Assembly: GCA_015232355.1 (NCBI GenBank)
Contig: JADFZW010000011.1
Location: 90,721 to 154,720, forward strand
DNA: 64,000 nucleotides
Direction of reading: 5' to 3'
DNA from: Oligoflexia bacterium
Lineage (GTDB): Bacteria > Bdellovibrionota > Bacteriovoracia > Bacteriovoracales > Bacteriovoracaceae
Shown: one piece after another, positions 42,900 to 53,464 of the stretch
Layout: every line of letters begins with the position of its first letter
Numbering within the stretch: position 1 is the stretch's first letter
The notes under the pieces: model-generated
Told to the model about the DNA's origin: nothing
The model's input: only the letters and a program-made list of their open reading frames with translations
Database searches by the model: none
Position numbers and translations under genes: made by a program

Positions 42900-45674
42900 A
42901 TGGGCATTTTCAAAATTTTTACTATTACTTTAATTATATTTATTTTTACTATTGGAAAAAATATTTTTGCGGGAGTTGATCCGAACCTGTTAAAGGGCCT
43001 GGATCTTTTGGAAATGGAGAAGGGAAAAGAATATCTGCATCCCTTAAATGGTGTACTTTTGTTACAGGGAATGATTTCTAATATTTTTAACTACAGCGTT
43101 TTGGATAAAAAGGGTAGAGCGGTTTATCCATCTGAAGAATTTGTCCGACATGTTTTTAATACCGCAGAAAGCGATATTCCAAACTATTTAAAAGTTACTA
43201 CTTTGGCCAGTAACTTTGGTCCCTTTTTAAGTGTTTCCACAGTAGGTGCAATTTTAAAAGTATTAATCGATGCTGACTTAAATAATATTCAAGAAAGTAA
43301 AAAAGAAAAATTAACAAATAAATTAATTGAGGCCATATCCAAGGATAGTGGACATAAAGAGCGAGTTCAAAGTGCAAAAGAGCAAATTACTGGTGTAGAA
43401 AAACTTTTACGTGAGTGTATGGATAAATATAATAAGAATGTATCGAGGATATCTAAAGAGACAACTAAAGAAAAAGAATGTGTAGAAAAAAAAGATAATG
43501 ATTATGTTATTTCCAATCTTGCAAGAGCAGTTACAAAAAAATTAATTCCAGTTGAATGCGAAGATCAGGGAAATCAGTTTAAGTATTTACTGGTACGAAT
43601 GGGATATAAAGATGAATCTCTTAAGAGTTTTGTAAGAAAATTGACCAAATCCTGGTTCTATGAAAGATCAAAAAATGCAAAGTATCCTAAACATTTTACA
43701 GAACAAATACTTTTGTCGCTTGCTTGGTTAATTGATGATACTGACGGTCTGGGAGGAGCTAAGAGTAATGATGGTAAGAAAAAACAAATTTTAGAGTTAT
43801 ATGCGAATTTGGGTCTTTTTAAAAATAAGGGAAATAATGTTGTTGATTTTTCTCAAGAAAAGTATGATGAAAAAGATTACTATAAAATCCAAGATGCTGA
43901 AAGTTACAATAAACTATTAAATGATTTTGAAAAAAAGAAATCGCAGCTTGCTTTTTTCACCATTGCTCAACCACTATACGATTTTTCAATCGCTCCGGAA
44001 ATAGGTTATAAAGCTGTTGAGTATCAGATAAAAAATAGCATTCCCCCTCGAAAGGTTAGATTTGCTGATTGCATGGAATCTTCTATTCTAAATTTTTTAG
44101 CAATTGTTTTTAGAAAAGGAGAAGGAATTGATTTTGAATTTTTAAATAAATTTAAAATACACCCACAGCTTAGAGAGTTTTTTGAACAACACAAAAGCAT
44201 AACCGATCTCACTAATAATAATACCACTCATGATGATTGGGTTAAATTGATGGAACAAGTTCCAGGTGTTATTTATGTTAATAAAGATAAAGATGTTGGT
44301 GAAGGGTATGAAGTAAAAGCAGTGTTAAGTAATTTTTTTCTTTTAATTGAACATTTGTTTTTTTGGAATGGAAAAAATAAACCATTTAAAGGACTAGAAA
44401 ATCATTCTCAAAAAATGGATAAACTATGTGAAATGTTTTCCAGAGATGGTTTTAAGCTGGATTGGAATTTGATATCGGCCGCTAAAGAGGATCTAAAGAA
44501 ACAAGAAAAAGAAATTATAAAATTTAAAATTAATAATGTTGATGCATTTACTTGGAGATTATTAAAGAAGCACTCTGAAATTAAGCGAACTACTACAAAT
44601 CAAACTTCTTTTCAACGAAGAAAATTATTTTCACATATAATAAAAAAATCTAATAAAAATTTGGATATAATATCAGAAAATTTTAAATTGCTAGTTTTGA
44701 GTTCAGATAAAAGCAAGATGTCGGAAGTTTTAAAATTAGCTAAAACAAAGTCACAAAAAAGATTGCTCCAATATTTAATTCCACAAATAGATTTTGAGGA
44801 TAAGACGCATTTACTTAAAGCAATAATTGATAGTGAGAGTGGAAGAAATATGCATTTATTAGTTAAGAAGATAGTTAAAACCTTTCCGCCAGAAGATTAT
44901 TACTCTAAATTAAGTTTATTAGAAGCATATTTGCAAAAACAAGAAGAATTTAAAAAAGAAATTGAAAATCTATTAAAAAAAATAGGTAATGATTATACAC
45001 TTTTAATCAATGATTCTGCCGAGAGAGGATTTATTAACATAGTAAACTTTTTCATAATAAAAAATGGTGTTACTGTTGGAAATAATAATAGTATGATTTT
45101 TTATAAAGCGGCAGAAAATGGTCATATTGATATACTAAAATTATTGATTAAAAAAAAGAATTTTGATCCTGCCAGTAATGGAAATGCTGCTTTTAGATGG
45201 GCGGCCCAAAAAGGTCAACTTGAGGTATTGAAATTTTTAATCAATAAAAAAGGGGTTAATCCCGTTGTAGATGATAACTATGCTTTTAGATATGCAGCTC
45301 AAGAGGGTCATCTTGATGTTTTGGAATTTCTCATTGATAAACCGGGGGTTAATCCAGCAGCAGGTAAAAATTTTGCTTTTCGTATGGCGGTTTATGGCGG
45401 TTATCTTGATGTAGTAAAATTTTTGATAAATAAAAATGGTGTTGATCCTGCTGCTGAAAATAACTATGCTTTAGTTATGGCCACAAAAAAAAGTAATCTA
45501 AAGATGTTAAAATTTCTTTTATCTGATTCAAGAGTTGATCCTCATGCCGGAGAAAATATATTAATTAATTATGTTAAAGAAATAAAGGATGAAGAACTTT
45601 GGCAGCTTATTTTGAAACATCCAAAAACAAAAAAAGAAAGATTGTGTAAAAAAAAGGATTGTAGCATTTTATAA
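42900..45674 (+). CDS. Exported protein with C-terminal ankyrin repeats
   Basis: Seen: signal peptide (MGIFKIFTITLIIFIFTIGK..), a large N-domain I do not recognise (about 30-740) including VRFADCMESSILNFLA (about 390-405), and five to six ankyrin-like repeats of 32 residues at about 745-900, each with AfrxAAqxGhLdVLkFLInkxGVnP. Ankyrin repeats bind proteins and are common in effectors of intracellular bacteria. Inferred: an exported effector or surface adaptor. ATG 42882 is also possible, but GAGG 7 bp before ATG 42900 fits the signal peptide better. The gene starts 88 bp after the repeat lipoprotein. C-terminus is Lys/Cys-rich (KKDCSIL). Confidence 0.78.
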   Translation: MGIFKIFTITLIIFIFTIGKNIFAGVDPNLLKGLDLLEMEKGKEYLHPLNGVLLLQGMISNIFNYSVLDKKGRAVYPSEEFVRHVFNTAESDIPNYLKVTTLASNFGPFLSVSTVGAILKVLIDADLNNIQESKKEKLTNKLIEAISKDSGHKERVQSAKEQITGVEKLLRECMDKYNKNVSRISKETTKEKECVEKKDNDYVISNLARAVTKKLIPVECEDQGNQFKYLLVRMGYKDESLKSFVRKLTKSWFYERSKNAKYPKHFTEQILLSLAWLIDDTDGLGGAKSNDGKKKQILELYANLGLFKNKGNNVVDFSQEKYDEKDYYKIQDAESYNKLLNDFEKKKSQLAFFTIAQPLYDFSIAPEIGYKAVEYQIKNSIPPRKVRFADCMESSILNFLAIVFRKGEGIDFEFLNKFKIHPQLREFFEQHKSITDLTNNNTTHDDWVKLMEQVPGVIYVNKDKDVGEGYEVKAVLSNFFLLIEHLFFWNGKNKPFKGLENHSQKMDKLCEMFSRDGFKLDWNLISAAKEDLKKQEKEIIKFKINNVDAFTWRLLKKHSEIKRTTTNQTSFQRRKLFSHIIKKSNKNLDIISENFKLLVLSSDKSKMSEVLKLAKTKSQKRLLQYLIPQIDFEDKTHLLKAIIDSESGRNMHLLVKKIVKTFPPEDYYSKLSLLEAYLQKQEEFKKEIENLLKKIGNDYTLLINDSAERGFINIVNFFIIKNGVTVGNNNSMIFYKAAENGHIDILKLLIKKKNFDPASNGNAAFRWAAQKGQLEVLKFLINKKGVNPVVDDNYAFRYAAQEGHLDVLEFLIDKPGVNPAAGKNFAFRMAVYGGYLDVVKFLINKNGVDPAAENNYALVMATKKSNLKMLKFLLSDSRVDPHAGENILINYVKEIKDEELWQLILKHPKTKKERLCKKKDCSIL

Positions 45675-45687
45675 GATCTTACTTTTT

Positions 45688-47742
45688 TTATTTCTTATTA
45701 TGATACATCATGTATTTACTAGTATTATAAATACCATTGGCCAAGTCATTTAACTCTATCGTTTTTTCCTTATAAATATCCTCAGGAGATTCATCTGCAC
45801 CTGGGCGTTTGCTTGTATAGATAAAGAGTTCTTTTTTCCCTAAAGTGTTGGCAGGGGCAAAGTATTTATTATCAAAGATCGCATATCGAGATGGGCGCAT
45901 ATACCAATAATAGACAAATAATTTGTTTGCTTCATCTGCATTGTTATTATTATATCGGCCATCAAAGATGTCCCGGCCTAAAGCTTGATAGGAATAAGTG
46001 ATTCCAAAAATAGATGCCAGAATTGGAAGAACATCTATTTCGCTAACATATTTTTTTATAATTTGAGGATCAAAAATTTTTGGGGCATAAAAGAGTAGTG
46101 GTACATGAAAATTTTCTAGATCATGTATTCGCTCTCCTGCAGGAACATTTTTAGCGCCATTAACAGGAAGACCATGATCTCCAAAAATAACAAAGATTGT
46201 ATTATCGAAATATTTTTCTTTCGATGCTTGTTTAAAGAAATTTCCAATAGAATAATCTTGGAAGAGTAGTGATTGATATTCATCTTCGGATTCAAAACCA
46301 TACTCTTTTAAGAGACGTTTTTGTTCATTGCTGTTCAGATGTTTTAATTTAAAATCACCTCTATCTTTTGGTAAAGTAAGAGGACGATGAAATCCTGATG
46401 TTTGTACTATTGCCATGAAGGGTTTCTGCTCTTTTTTAAAAACCTTATTTGCTTCTAAAAAGAGATGGTAATCAGAGATTCCCCAAACATCATTTCGAGG
46501 AAACGAGTAATCCTTTTCTTCAAAAATTCTTATATCGCTAATGTTGTTAGTGAGTAATCCACGAATACTTCCCCAGTTAGCATCTCCTCCTAAAAAATAA
46601 AATTTCTGATGTTCTTTGAACTCATTTAGAATAGTGTTTTGATCAACGACTAATGGATTTCTTGTGCTACTGGTATCTAGATGTGCAGTTACATCAGGAA
46701 TGCCAGTAATGAAGGCGAAAACAGATCTAGCGGTCGCTTGAGAGGGAACGTAGAAGTGAGGAAAAAAGATAGCTTGTTTTTGAATACGATCAAGATATGG
46801 GGTGGGACCAAGTGGATTATTAAACATGCCTGTCTTATAAGCAACCAATGATTCAACAATAATGACAACTACATTAGGAGCAGGGGAATTAGAGTTAAAT
46901 GGTTTTTTTAAGAGTGGATGAGGTATTACTGGTTTTATTGTTCGCTTGAAATTGGGAAAAGTAAAATCAGTATCAAGCTTAAGATAATTTTGCATTACTG
47001 GATAATATTTTTTTGTTAAATTAATATCATACTCTTGTTCTCGATAGACCCAAGAATCAAAAAAATTCATTATCGGATTTAGTGCGATAGATGAAATATA
47101 CTTATTGGTAGTAAAGTATGCTTCTCCCCACCTTAAAGGGTAGTAAGAGATTTTTCCCCATATCCCAGCAGACCAAATCAGCACGATGAAAATCCACAGC
47201 AGAATTATTTTGTATTTGAATTTTGATATGCTTAGATTTGTGTTTGTAGATAGATTTTGTAATAAGCGTTTAATAATATAATCGAAGATCCACAAAATAA
47301 AAATAAATCCAATACATGATGGTATCACCGGATAAGTTTGCCAAATCATTTGCATCGAGGTCTGTAGGTTTTCTAGCATTTGCAAGACGGTGCTACTTAA
47401 GCGCGATTGTAGATAGGAGTAGTGGCCGTAATCAAATCCGTAGAATATGAATATTAAAAAGCAGAGCAGATTTAAATAGATCCTAATGATTTTAGTTGGT
47501 AAATTTATTTTAATTTGCTTTAAAATGGCCGTCAAAAAAAATATTGGAGCAAGCGAGATTAAGATAAATCTTAAGTCAAATTTAAATCCAATATAGAAAG
47601 CAAAAAATATATCATTTACAGTGAAGCTATTTGTGTTGCTAATGTTGTAGTAGAGTAGGGCAAAGATGATTCTATTTACTGTAAGGGTGATTAAGAGAAA
47701 AGCGATTATCGCCAAGTAAAATCTTATAATTGTAGAATTCAT
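45688..47742 (-). CDS. LtaS/sulfatase-superfamily inner-membrane phosphotransferase
   Basis: Alkaline-phosphatase-fold enzyme anchored by five N-terminal helices (about 8-30, 45-72, 85-102, 138-156, 178-196). Seen: metal-binding Glu297 in VVIIVESLV, the nucleophile region SQATARSVFAFITG with Thr337, FGDHGLP and an HVPLLFY block. Known: this family transfers phosphoglycerol or phosphoethanolamine to envelope glycans or lipids (LtaS, OpgB, EptA). The acceptor is not determinable; in a Gram-negative cell an LPS or periplasmic-glucan modifier is likely. Coding starts 3 bp after the LptG-like gene, so the two are co-expressed, linking it to LPS transport. Confidence 0.85.
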   Translation of the reverse strand: MNSTIIRFYLAIIAFLLITLTVNRIIFALLYYNISNTNSFTVNDIFFAFYIGFKFDLRFILISLAPIFFLTAILKQIKINLPTKIIRIYLNLLCFLIFIFYGFDYGHYSYLQSRLSSTVLQMLENLQTSMQMIWQTYPVIPSCIGFIFILWIFDYIIKRLLQNLSTNTNLSISKFKYKIILLWIFIVLIWSAGIWGKISYYPLRWGEAYFTTNKYISSIALNPIMNFFDSWVYREQEYDINLTKKYYPVMQNYLKLDTDFTFPNFKRTIKPVIPHPLLKKPFNSNSPAPNVVVIIVESLVAYKTGMFNNPLGPTPYLDRIQKQAIFFPHFYVPSQATARSVFAFITGIPDVTAHLDTSSTRNPLVVDQNTILNEFKEHQKFYFLGGDANWGSIRGLLTNNISDIRIFEEKDYSFPRNDVWGISDYHLFLEANKVFKKEQKPFMAIVQTSGFHRPLTLPKDRGDFKLKHLNSNEQKRLLKEYGFESEDEYQSLLFQDYSIGNFFKQASKEKYFDNTIFVIFGDHGLPVNGAKNVPAGERIHDLENFHVPLLFYAPKIFDPQIIKKYVSEIDVLPILASIFGITYSYQALGRDIFDGRYNNNNADEANKLFVYYWYMRPSRYAIFDNKYFAPANTLGKKELFIYTSKRPGADESPEDIYKEKTIELNDLANGIYNTSKYMMYHNKK

Positions 47743-47745
47743 TTT

Positions 47746-48870
47746 TTATGCCAGTCTTCGATGTTTATAGAAATAAATTAAAATATACAAACTACAAAGA
47801 GCAGGGATAGCAAAGGTGGCCCATAGAGGTGGAAGTTTGGATCCACCGGCCAGATCCATAAAAGATGAATAGGATGGCCAGAAGACAGTAGTAAATATCA
47901 TGACAAAAAAGATATTTTTTCCAAATGAACTATGCCTGCGATTTGGATTAAATATAGCACCAACAGAGATAAAAGCAAAAATAATACAGATTATGGATGA
48001 AGAGAATTTTTCATAGAACATAACTTCGTATTCACAAGCATTAATGCCTAATTTTTTTATCTTTAAGATGTAATAGTATAAATTATGTATATCCATTTTA
48101 TTAATGTCTAAATCAACATCTAAAAAGTCTGCTGGTTTTTCTTTTAAATCTAGGTTTAATGTATCGAAGACTCTCTTTTGAGGAAAGTTTTTATCCTTAA
48201 GAGAATTCAATTCATTTCCAGTGCTCAAAGTCCATTTGTAGGAATTGCTACCATCGGAGGAGGTAGCAGTGCGGGCGCGATCGGCAGTAATTATTCGCTC
48301 TAATTTATAATTTGAATCGTAGAAAAAGAGAGTAAGATCTCTTAGTTCACTTCTTTGTTTATCAAATGCTAAAAAAGAGGCATAGTAGAGATCATTTCTA
48401 TACCAAACTTTTCCTGTGGAACTAGTGCTTGTTTGTAAACTTTGAGATTTATTCCCTCTAAAATGAATTCCTCCATCTCGCAGCCAAGAGAATTTCAAAG
48501 CATCCGCATATGGTTGCAAATAAGATGAGATTAGAAATTCACTTACGGCCACTAAAAATGAGAGCTGTAATATAAGAGTAAAAAATGAGAATCTGGGGAA
48601 ACCACAAGCAAAGATCGCCATAAGTTCACCCTTTCTCTGTAAACGATTGAGACTAAAAAGTGTTGCTGTTAAACAGGCAATTGGTAAAATTTTATTTAGC
48701 CATTTAGGCATCTCTAAAAAATTGTTAAGTAAAATATCTGGAAGTGTAGTAACACTTCTTAAGAGTTCAGAGACGACATTAGCAACAGTAATTAAAAGGA
48801 TAAAAACAAAGACAGAAGCGAAAAATGCCGATAGCCACTCTCTAGAGATCAATCGTTTTAGAGTTGTCAT
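47746..48870 (-). CDS. LptF/LptG-family LPS-export permease
   Basis: YjgP/YjgQ family membrane subunit of the ABC machine that lifts LPS from the inner membrane to the LptC-A bridge. Seen: N-terminal helices (12-38 and 55-80), the family block LNRLQRKGELMAIFACGF (with conserved Gly-Glu), a long periplasmic beta-jellyroll part (about 130-265) and three C-terminal helices. 374 aa fits. LptF and LptG cannot be told apart by sight and the pair gene and LptB are not in the window. The weak ribosome site before ATG does not change the start. Operon with the LtaS-type gene. Confidence 0.88.
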   Translation of the reverse strand: MTTLKRLISREWLSAFFASVFVFILLITVANVVSELLRSVTTLPDILLNNFLEMPKWLNKILPIACLTATLFSLNRLQRKGELMAIFACGFPRFSFFTLILQLSFLVAVSEFLISSYLQPYADALKFSWLRDGGIHFRGNKSQSLQTSTSSTGKVWYRNDLYYASFLAFDKQRSELRDLTLFFYDSNYKLERIITADRARTATSSDGSNSYKWTLSTGNELNSLKDKNFPQKRVFDTLNLDLKEKPADFLDVDLDINKMDIHNLYYYILKIKKLGINACEYEVMFYEKFSSSIICIIFAFISVGAIFNPNRRHSSFGKNIFFVMIFTTVFWPSYSSFMDLAGGSKLPPLWATFAIPALCSLYILIYFYKHRRLA

Positions 48871-48912
48871 TTTTTATAATTACTCTTGGAATTTATTTTA
48901 ATTTATTTTTGA

Positions 48913-49947
48913 TCAAGCAAAGATTGACTTACCTTGTCCTGCTGATCCCAATACATTTTTATTCTTTTCAATAATCATCTTTTTTAATTCATCTCTAGCA
49001 GGTCCAAGATATTTTCGAGGATCAAACTCATCTTTTTTTTCACTAAATACTTTTCTTATCATGGCCGTGAAAACTAAGCGTCCATCAGAATCAATATTTA
49101 TTTTACAAACTGCTGATTTGGCCGCACGTCGAAGTTGTTCCTCTGGAATACCTACAGCATTGTCCAACTTTCCACCATACTGGTTAATTAGATTTACATA
49201 GTGAGGAAGTACCGAGGATGCTCCATGAAGAACGATTGGAAATCCTGGGATTCGTTTTTCAATTTGCTCTAAGATATCAAAGCGTAGAGGAGGTGGAACT
49301 AAAATCCCTTCAGCATTTTTAGTACACATACTAGGTTTAAATTTCATTGCTCCATGAGAGGTTCCAATAGAGATTGCTAAAGAATCAACATTGGTTTTCT
49401 TTACAAAGTCCTCTACTTCCTCTGGGCGAGTATAAGTTGAATGTTCAGAGCTAACTTCATCTTCAATTCCTGCCAACACACCCAATTCACCTTCCACGGT
49501 GACATCGTGATCATGAGCATAGGCAACTACTTGTTTAGTTAACTCAATATTTTTATCATATGGATGGTGTGAACCATCGATCATCACTGATGAGAATCCA
49601 GAATCGATACATGATTTGCAAAGTTCAAAAGTATCACCATGATCTAAGTGGAGTGCAAATTTTAGATGAGGATTTGATTCTCGTAGCATTTCGCTTGCAC
49701 CTTGAGCGAGAAAGCGTAGTAAAGTTTGATTAGCATATTTTCTTGCTCCACTGGAGACTTGTAAAATAAATGGCGAATCTGATTCTGCACATCCCATAAC
49801 AATTGCTTGCAATTGTTCCATATTGTTAAAGTTGTAAGCTGGAATTGCAAAACCACCCTCAACAGCTTTCTTAAACATACTCTTTGTATTTACTAAACCT
49901 AAAGATTTGTAAGAGACCTTAGAGACCTTTCCTTCCTGTGCACCCAT
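48913..49947 (-). CDS. fba: Class II fructose-bisphosphate aldolase
   Basis: Zinc-dependent aldolase of glycolysis and gluconeogenesis, cleaving fructose-1,6-bisphosphate to DHAP and glyceraldehyde-3-phosphate. Seen: AIPAYNFNN start, LHLDHGDT with Asp102 and His103 (zinc), VEGELGVLAGIEDEV, the phosphate motif GTSHGAMKF (His) and VLHGASS with zinc His. 344 aa, full length, all catalytic motifs intact. AAGGAGAA site directly before ATG. Same strand as htpX and the SRPBCC gene, separated by 44 bp. Confidence 0.94.
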   Translation of the reverse strand: MGAQEGKVSKVSYKSLGLVNTKSMFKKAVEGGFAIPAYNFNNMEQLQAIVMGCAESDSPFILQVSSGARKYANQTLLRFLAQGASEMLRESNPHLKFALHLDHGDTFELCKSCIDSGFSSVMIDGSHHPYDKNIELTKQVVAYAHDHDVTVEGELGVLAGIEDEVSSEHSTYTRPEEVEDFVKKTNVDSLAISIGTSHGAMKFKPSMCTKNAEGILVPPPLRFDILEQIEKRIPGFPIVLHGASSVLPHYVNLINQYGGKLDNAVGIPEEQLRRAAKSAVCKINIDSDGRLVFTAMIRKVFSEKKDEFDPRKYLGPARDELKKMIIEKNKNVLGSAGQGKSIFA

Positions 49948-49970
49948 TTTCTTCTCCTTAATTCACTTGT

Positions 49971-50525
<555 letters not shown>

Positions 50526-50554
50526 TTTCGAACTCCTTCTCTACTTTTATTTTT

Positions 50555-51469
50555 TTATCTGTAAGTATTGTGATAACCTCGCTTAAGTGCCTCTATTCTC
50601 TCCTCTAGTGGTGGGTGAGTTGAAAAGAATGCAATCCAACTGCCTTTGTTAGAAATTTTCATAGTGCTCATGCCACCATGATCTGCAGTCATCATCTCAT
50701 AGTTTCTTTGTAGTGCAGAGAGAGCTGCAATCATCTTCTCTCGTCCACCCATTCGTGCACTATCAGCATCCGCTTTAAATTCTCTCTGTCTAGAGAAGTA
50801 AGCCACAATAAGCATACCTACAATTCCAAACACCATTTCAAAAATCATTACAAGAAACATATGAAGTAATGAACTTAATCCACCTCTCTCATCCTCATCA
50901 TCATCTTTTCGTAATGCTTGCTCAACTGCATAGGCAGCGATTCTTGCAAAAAACATTACAAATGCGTTTATAATTCCTTGAATGATTGTCATTGTGACCA
51001 TATCACCATTTGCAATATGTGCAACTTCGTGAGCAATTACGCCCTCTAATTCATCACGATTCATTCCATCAAGTAATCCAGTGGAGACTGCTACTAGTGC
51101 ACTTGATTTAGTTGCTCCAGTTGCAAAAGCATTTAGTTCTGGTGATTCATAAACTCCAACCTCTGGCATTTTTTCTAAGCCGGCCCTGCGTGCATAACCA
51201 TATACTGTTTGCACAAGCCAAGAATATGGACCATTTTGCTCAACAATCTTTACTCCCATCATCCACTTCGCTAAAAATTTTGAAAGGAGTAGTGAAATAA
51301 ATGATCCACCCATACCCCAAACAAGACAAAAAATTGCGAGTGATTGATAATTGATACCATAAGCAGTGATGTACGATCCTACGCCCAATAGATGAAGTAT
51401 TATTGATATAGTGATAACGATCACTATATTAACTGCAAAGAAAAGCATAAAACGTTTTAAAAATTGCAT
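50555..51469 (-). CDS. htpX: HtpX-type zinc membrane protease
   Basis: Membrane metalloprotease of inner-membrane quality control, paralogous to the heat-shock protease HtpX. Seen: two N-terminal helices (1-30, 42-66), the HEVAH zinc motif (His147, Glu148, His151), the typical PEVGVYESPELNAFATG block, a second pair of helices (about 165-220) and the REFKADADSARM third-ligand block. ATG 51469 is chosen; a frame extends to 51529, but GGGAGAG directly before 51469 fixes the start and gives the usual HtpX N-terminus MQFLKRFMLFF. Divergent from a receiver-domain gene. Confidence 0.93.
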   Translation of the reverse strand: MQFLKRFMLFFAVNIVIVITISIILHLLGVGSYITAYGINYQSLAIFCLVWGMGGSFISLLLSKFLAKWMMGVKIVEQNGPYSWLVQTVYGYARRAGLEKMPEVGVYESPELNAFATGATKSSALVAVSTGLLDGMNRDELEGVIAHEVAHIANGDMVTMTIIQGIINAFVMFFARIAAYAVEQALRKDDDEDERGGLSSLLHMFLVMIFEMVFGIVGMLIVAYFSRQREFKADADSARMGGREKMIAALSALQRNYEMMTADHGGMSTMKISNKGSWIAFFSTHPPLEERIEALKRGYHNTYR

Positions 51470-51634
51470 AACTCTCCCTCGTTTTCTATAATTTAAAAAT
51501 ATTTTAAAATCATAATGTGTATATATCAATTGTTTTTATTGTTATTTTTTATTGATAATATATTTATTGATAATATAAATGTTATTGCTATTAGTATCGT
51601 TGTCAATGTTGATTGTATAATTTGGAAAATAAAA

Positions 51635-52027
51635 ATGAATAAATCAAATGGTGGTGAAGTTAAAAAAGTTTTAATAATTGATGATGAACCAGAGATTCGA
51701 GAGATTATTGAAGATATTGTTTCTGAAATGGGTTACTTTTGTATTATGGCCGATAGTTTAATTACTTCAATTGGAATATTTGAATGTAATAAAATTGATA
51801 TTGCCTTTTTCGATGTCTCTCTTAATGCAGATCATGCATCAGAGTTAGGTGTTGCAAATGGAATTGATCTATTGATGTATGTACGTAAAAAAAATTTTAG
51901 TGGTAAAGCTATATGTGTTTCAGGATTTGCAAACATATTGGAAAATGATCCTAATTTAAAAAAATTTGATGTAGTAATACAAAAACCATTTAAGGAAGAT
52001 GATATTATTCGTTCTTTAATTATGTAA
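51635..52027 (+). CDS. Single-domain response regulator
   Basis: Receiver domain. Seen: KVLIIDDEPEIR (Asp16-Asp17), phospho-acceptor Asp60 in AFFDVSL, Ser96 in ICVSGF instead of Thr, and Lys117 in IQKPF. No output domain. A frame open back to 51515 is rejected because its extra N-terminus is low in coding quality and overlaps the divergent htpX promoter; ATG 51635 has GGAAAA upstream and gives a normal receiver. It lies 19 bp from the 5'-nucleotidase gene and is probably co-transcribed. Partner kinase unknown. Confidence 0.82.
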   Translation: MNKSNGGEVKKVLIIDDEPEIREIIEDIVSEMGYFCIMADSLITSIGIFECNKIDIAFFDVSLNADHASELGVANGIDLLMYVRKKNFSGKAICVSGFANILENDPNLKKFDVVIQKPFKEDDIIRSLIM

Positions 52028-52046
52028 CAAGGGAGAGCTGTGAACG

Positions 52047-53405
52047 ATGAGCAATATTTATGTGAATAGGACACTTAATCTTAAACAGATTAAAGTAATC
52101 GGTTTTGATATGGATTATACTATTGTTCGTTACAAGAGTGCTGTTTTTGAGGAGATGACTTATAATGAAATGGTTCATAAACTTATCAATTTAAAATCCT
52201 ATCCAAAAGAGATCCTAGATTACAAATTTGATTTTTCTAGAGTGATTAGAGGACTTGTCTTTGATAAAAAGTTGGGTAATTTAATAAAGCTCTGTCGCTA
52301 TGGTAGGGCCCGCATTGCTTATCATGGAACAAGAAAGATTGAATTTCTGGAGATGCAAAAGCTTTACAAGGGATTAGTTGTTGATGTGAAGAGCGGCCAA
52401 TATCACTCTATCGATACAACTTTCTTTATCGCTGCTGGTTTGCTCTTTTCTCAATTAGTAGATTATAAAGATAAATGGGATAATGAGAATAAAGGAACCT
52501 TTAAAAGTTACTTTGAAATCTTTGATGATGTTCATGATGTACTAGAACGCTCTCACTATGATGGATCACTAAAGGGTAATGTGGAAAAAGATCCGGGAAA
52601 ATTTATTATTCAAGATCCAGAGATTGTAAAAACCTTAGAGGTGTTAAAAGAAAATGGTAAAACATTAATGGTGGTTACAAATTCAGATTACCATTACACT
52701 AAAGTTTTGTTTGATTATACCCTTAACCCATTTTTAAAAAATCATAAGGATTGGAAAGATCTTTTCCATTATATAATAACTGTTGCTGAAAAACCTCGCT
52801 TCTTTACTGATCATAGAAAATTTTTAGAAGTTGATCCTAGCACTGGACTTATGAAAAACTTAGATCAACCATTTCATTTGGAGAAGGGAATCTATCAGGG
52901 AGGTAATGCTGAACAGTTAGCAAAATTTTTAAATGTTGATGGATTACAAATTCTCTACCTAGGAGACCATATATATGGTGATATCCTAACTTTGAAAAAA
53001 GCATGTAACTGGCATACTGCCTTGGTGATTGAAGAGTTGAGAGAGGAAGTGGAAGCATATGATAAGGGAAAACATATGCTAGATGATATAGATGAACTTA
53101 TGAGACAAAAGGAGAATTATGAATTAAAATATTTTGAGGTGGCAGATGATAAGGATGAGATAAAAAATATTAAACAAGAGATTAAAATAATAGATGATGA
53201 GATCCCAAAGAAGATTGATGCCTATCAAGAGCTATTTAATTGTTACTGGGGCCCAATCATGCGTTCAGGTCAAGAGGAGAGTAGGCTTGCAAATCAAATC
53301 GATAAGTACTCATGCGTGTATATGAGTCACATCTCCGATTTTCTAAAGTATTCTCCAAGACATTACTTTAGACCCAAGAGAAGACCGCTACCGCATGAAT
53401 CATAA
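52047..53405 (+). CDS. HAD-superfamily 5'-nucleotidase (HAD-IG, cN-II-like)
   Basis: Purine 5'-nucleotidase-like phosphatase. Seen: the nucleophile motif IGFDMDYTIVRY with Asp21, Asp23 and Thr25, followed by RARIAYHGTRKIEF, a large cap (about 60-190), LMVVTNSDY (motif II) and YLGDHIYGD (motif IV). 452 aa with a coiled C-terminus. Known: related to eukaryotic cN-II and to a Legionella and Bdellovibrio group (PF05761); dephosphorylates IMP or GMP. GGGAGAG site before ATG. Cytoplasmic. Probably controls nucleotide pools, but substrate is inferred. Confidence 0.9.
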   Translation: MSNIYVNRTLNLKQIKVIGFDMDYTIVRYKSAVFEEMTYNEMVHKLINLKSYPKEILDYKFDFSRVIRGLVFDKKLGNLIKLCRYGRARIAYHGTRKIEFLEMQKLYKGLVVDVKSGQYHSIDTTFFIAAGLLFSQLVDYKDKWDNENKGTFKSYFEIFDDVHDVLERSHYDGSLKGNVEKDPGKFIIQDPEIVKTLEVLKENGKTLMVVTNSDYHYTKVLFDYTLNPFLKNHKDWKDLFHYIITVAEKPRFFTDHRKFLEVDPSTGLMKNLDQPFHLEKGIYQGGNAEQLAKFLNVDGLQILYLGDHIYGDILTLKKACNWHTALVIEELREEVEAYDKGKHMLDDIDELMRQKENYELKYFEVADDKDEIKNIKQEIKIIDDEIPKKIDAYQELFNCYWGPIMRSGQEESRLANQIDKYSCVYMSHISDFLKYSPRHYFRPKRRPLPHES

Positions 53406-53415
53406 TTTAAAATAT

Positions 53416-53447
53416 CAAAAAAACAAAAAAACAAAAAAACAAAAAAT
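53416..53447 (+). repeat. 8-bp tandem repeat upstream of ybjN-like gene
   Basis: Three copies of CAAAAAAA and a fourth with one change lie just before the AAGGAG site (53451) of the next gene. Copy changes would alter the leader length and perhaps promoter spacing. Confidence 0.75.
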
Positions 53448-53464
53448 CAAAAGGAGTTATTAAA

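Noticed and set aside
51515..51634. N-terminal extension of the receiver protein
   Set aside because: Hydrophobic, low-complexity and overlapping the htpX promoter region; receiver begins normally at 51635.
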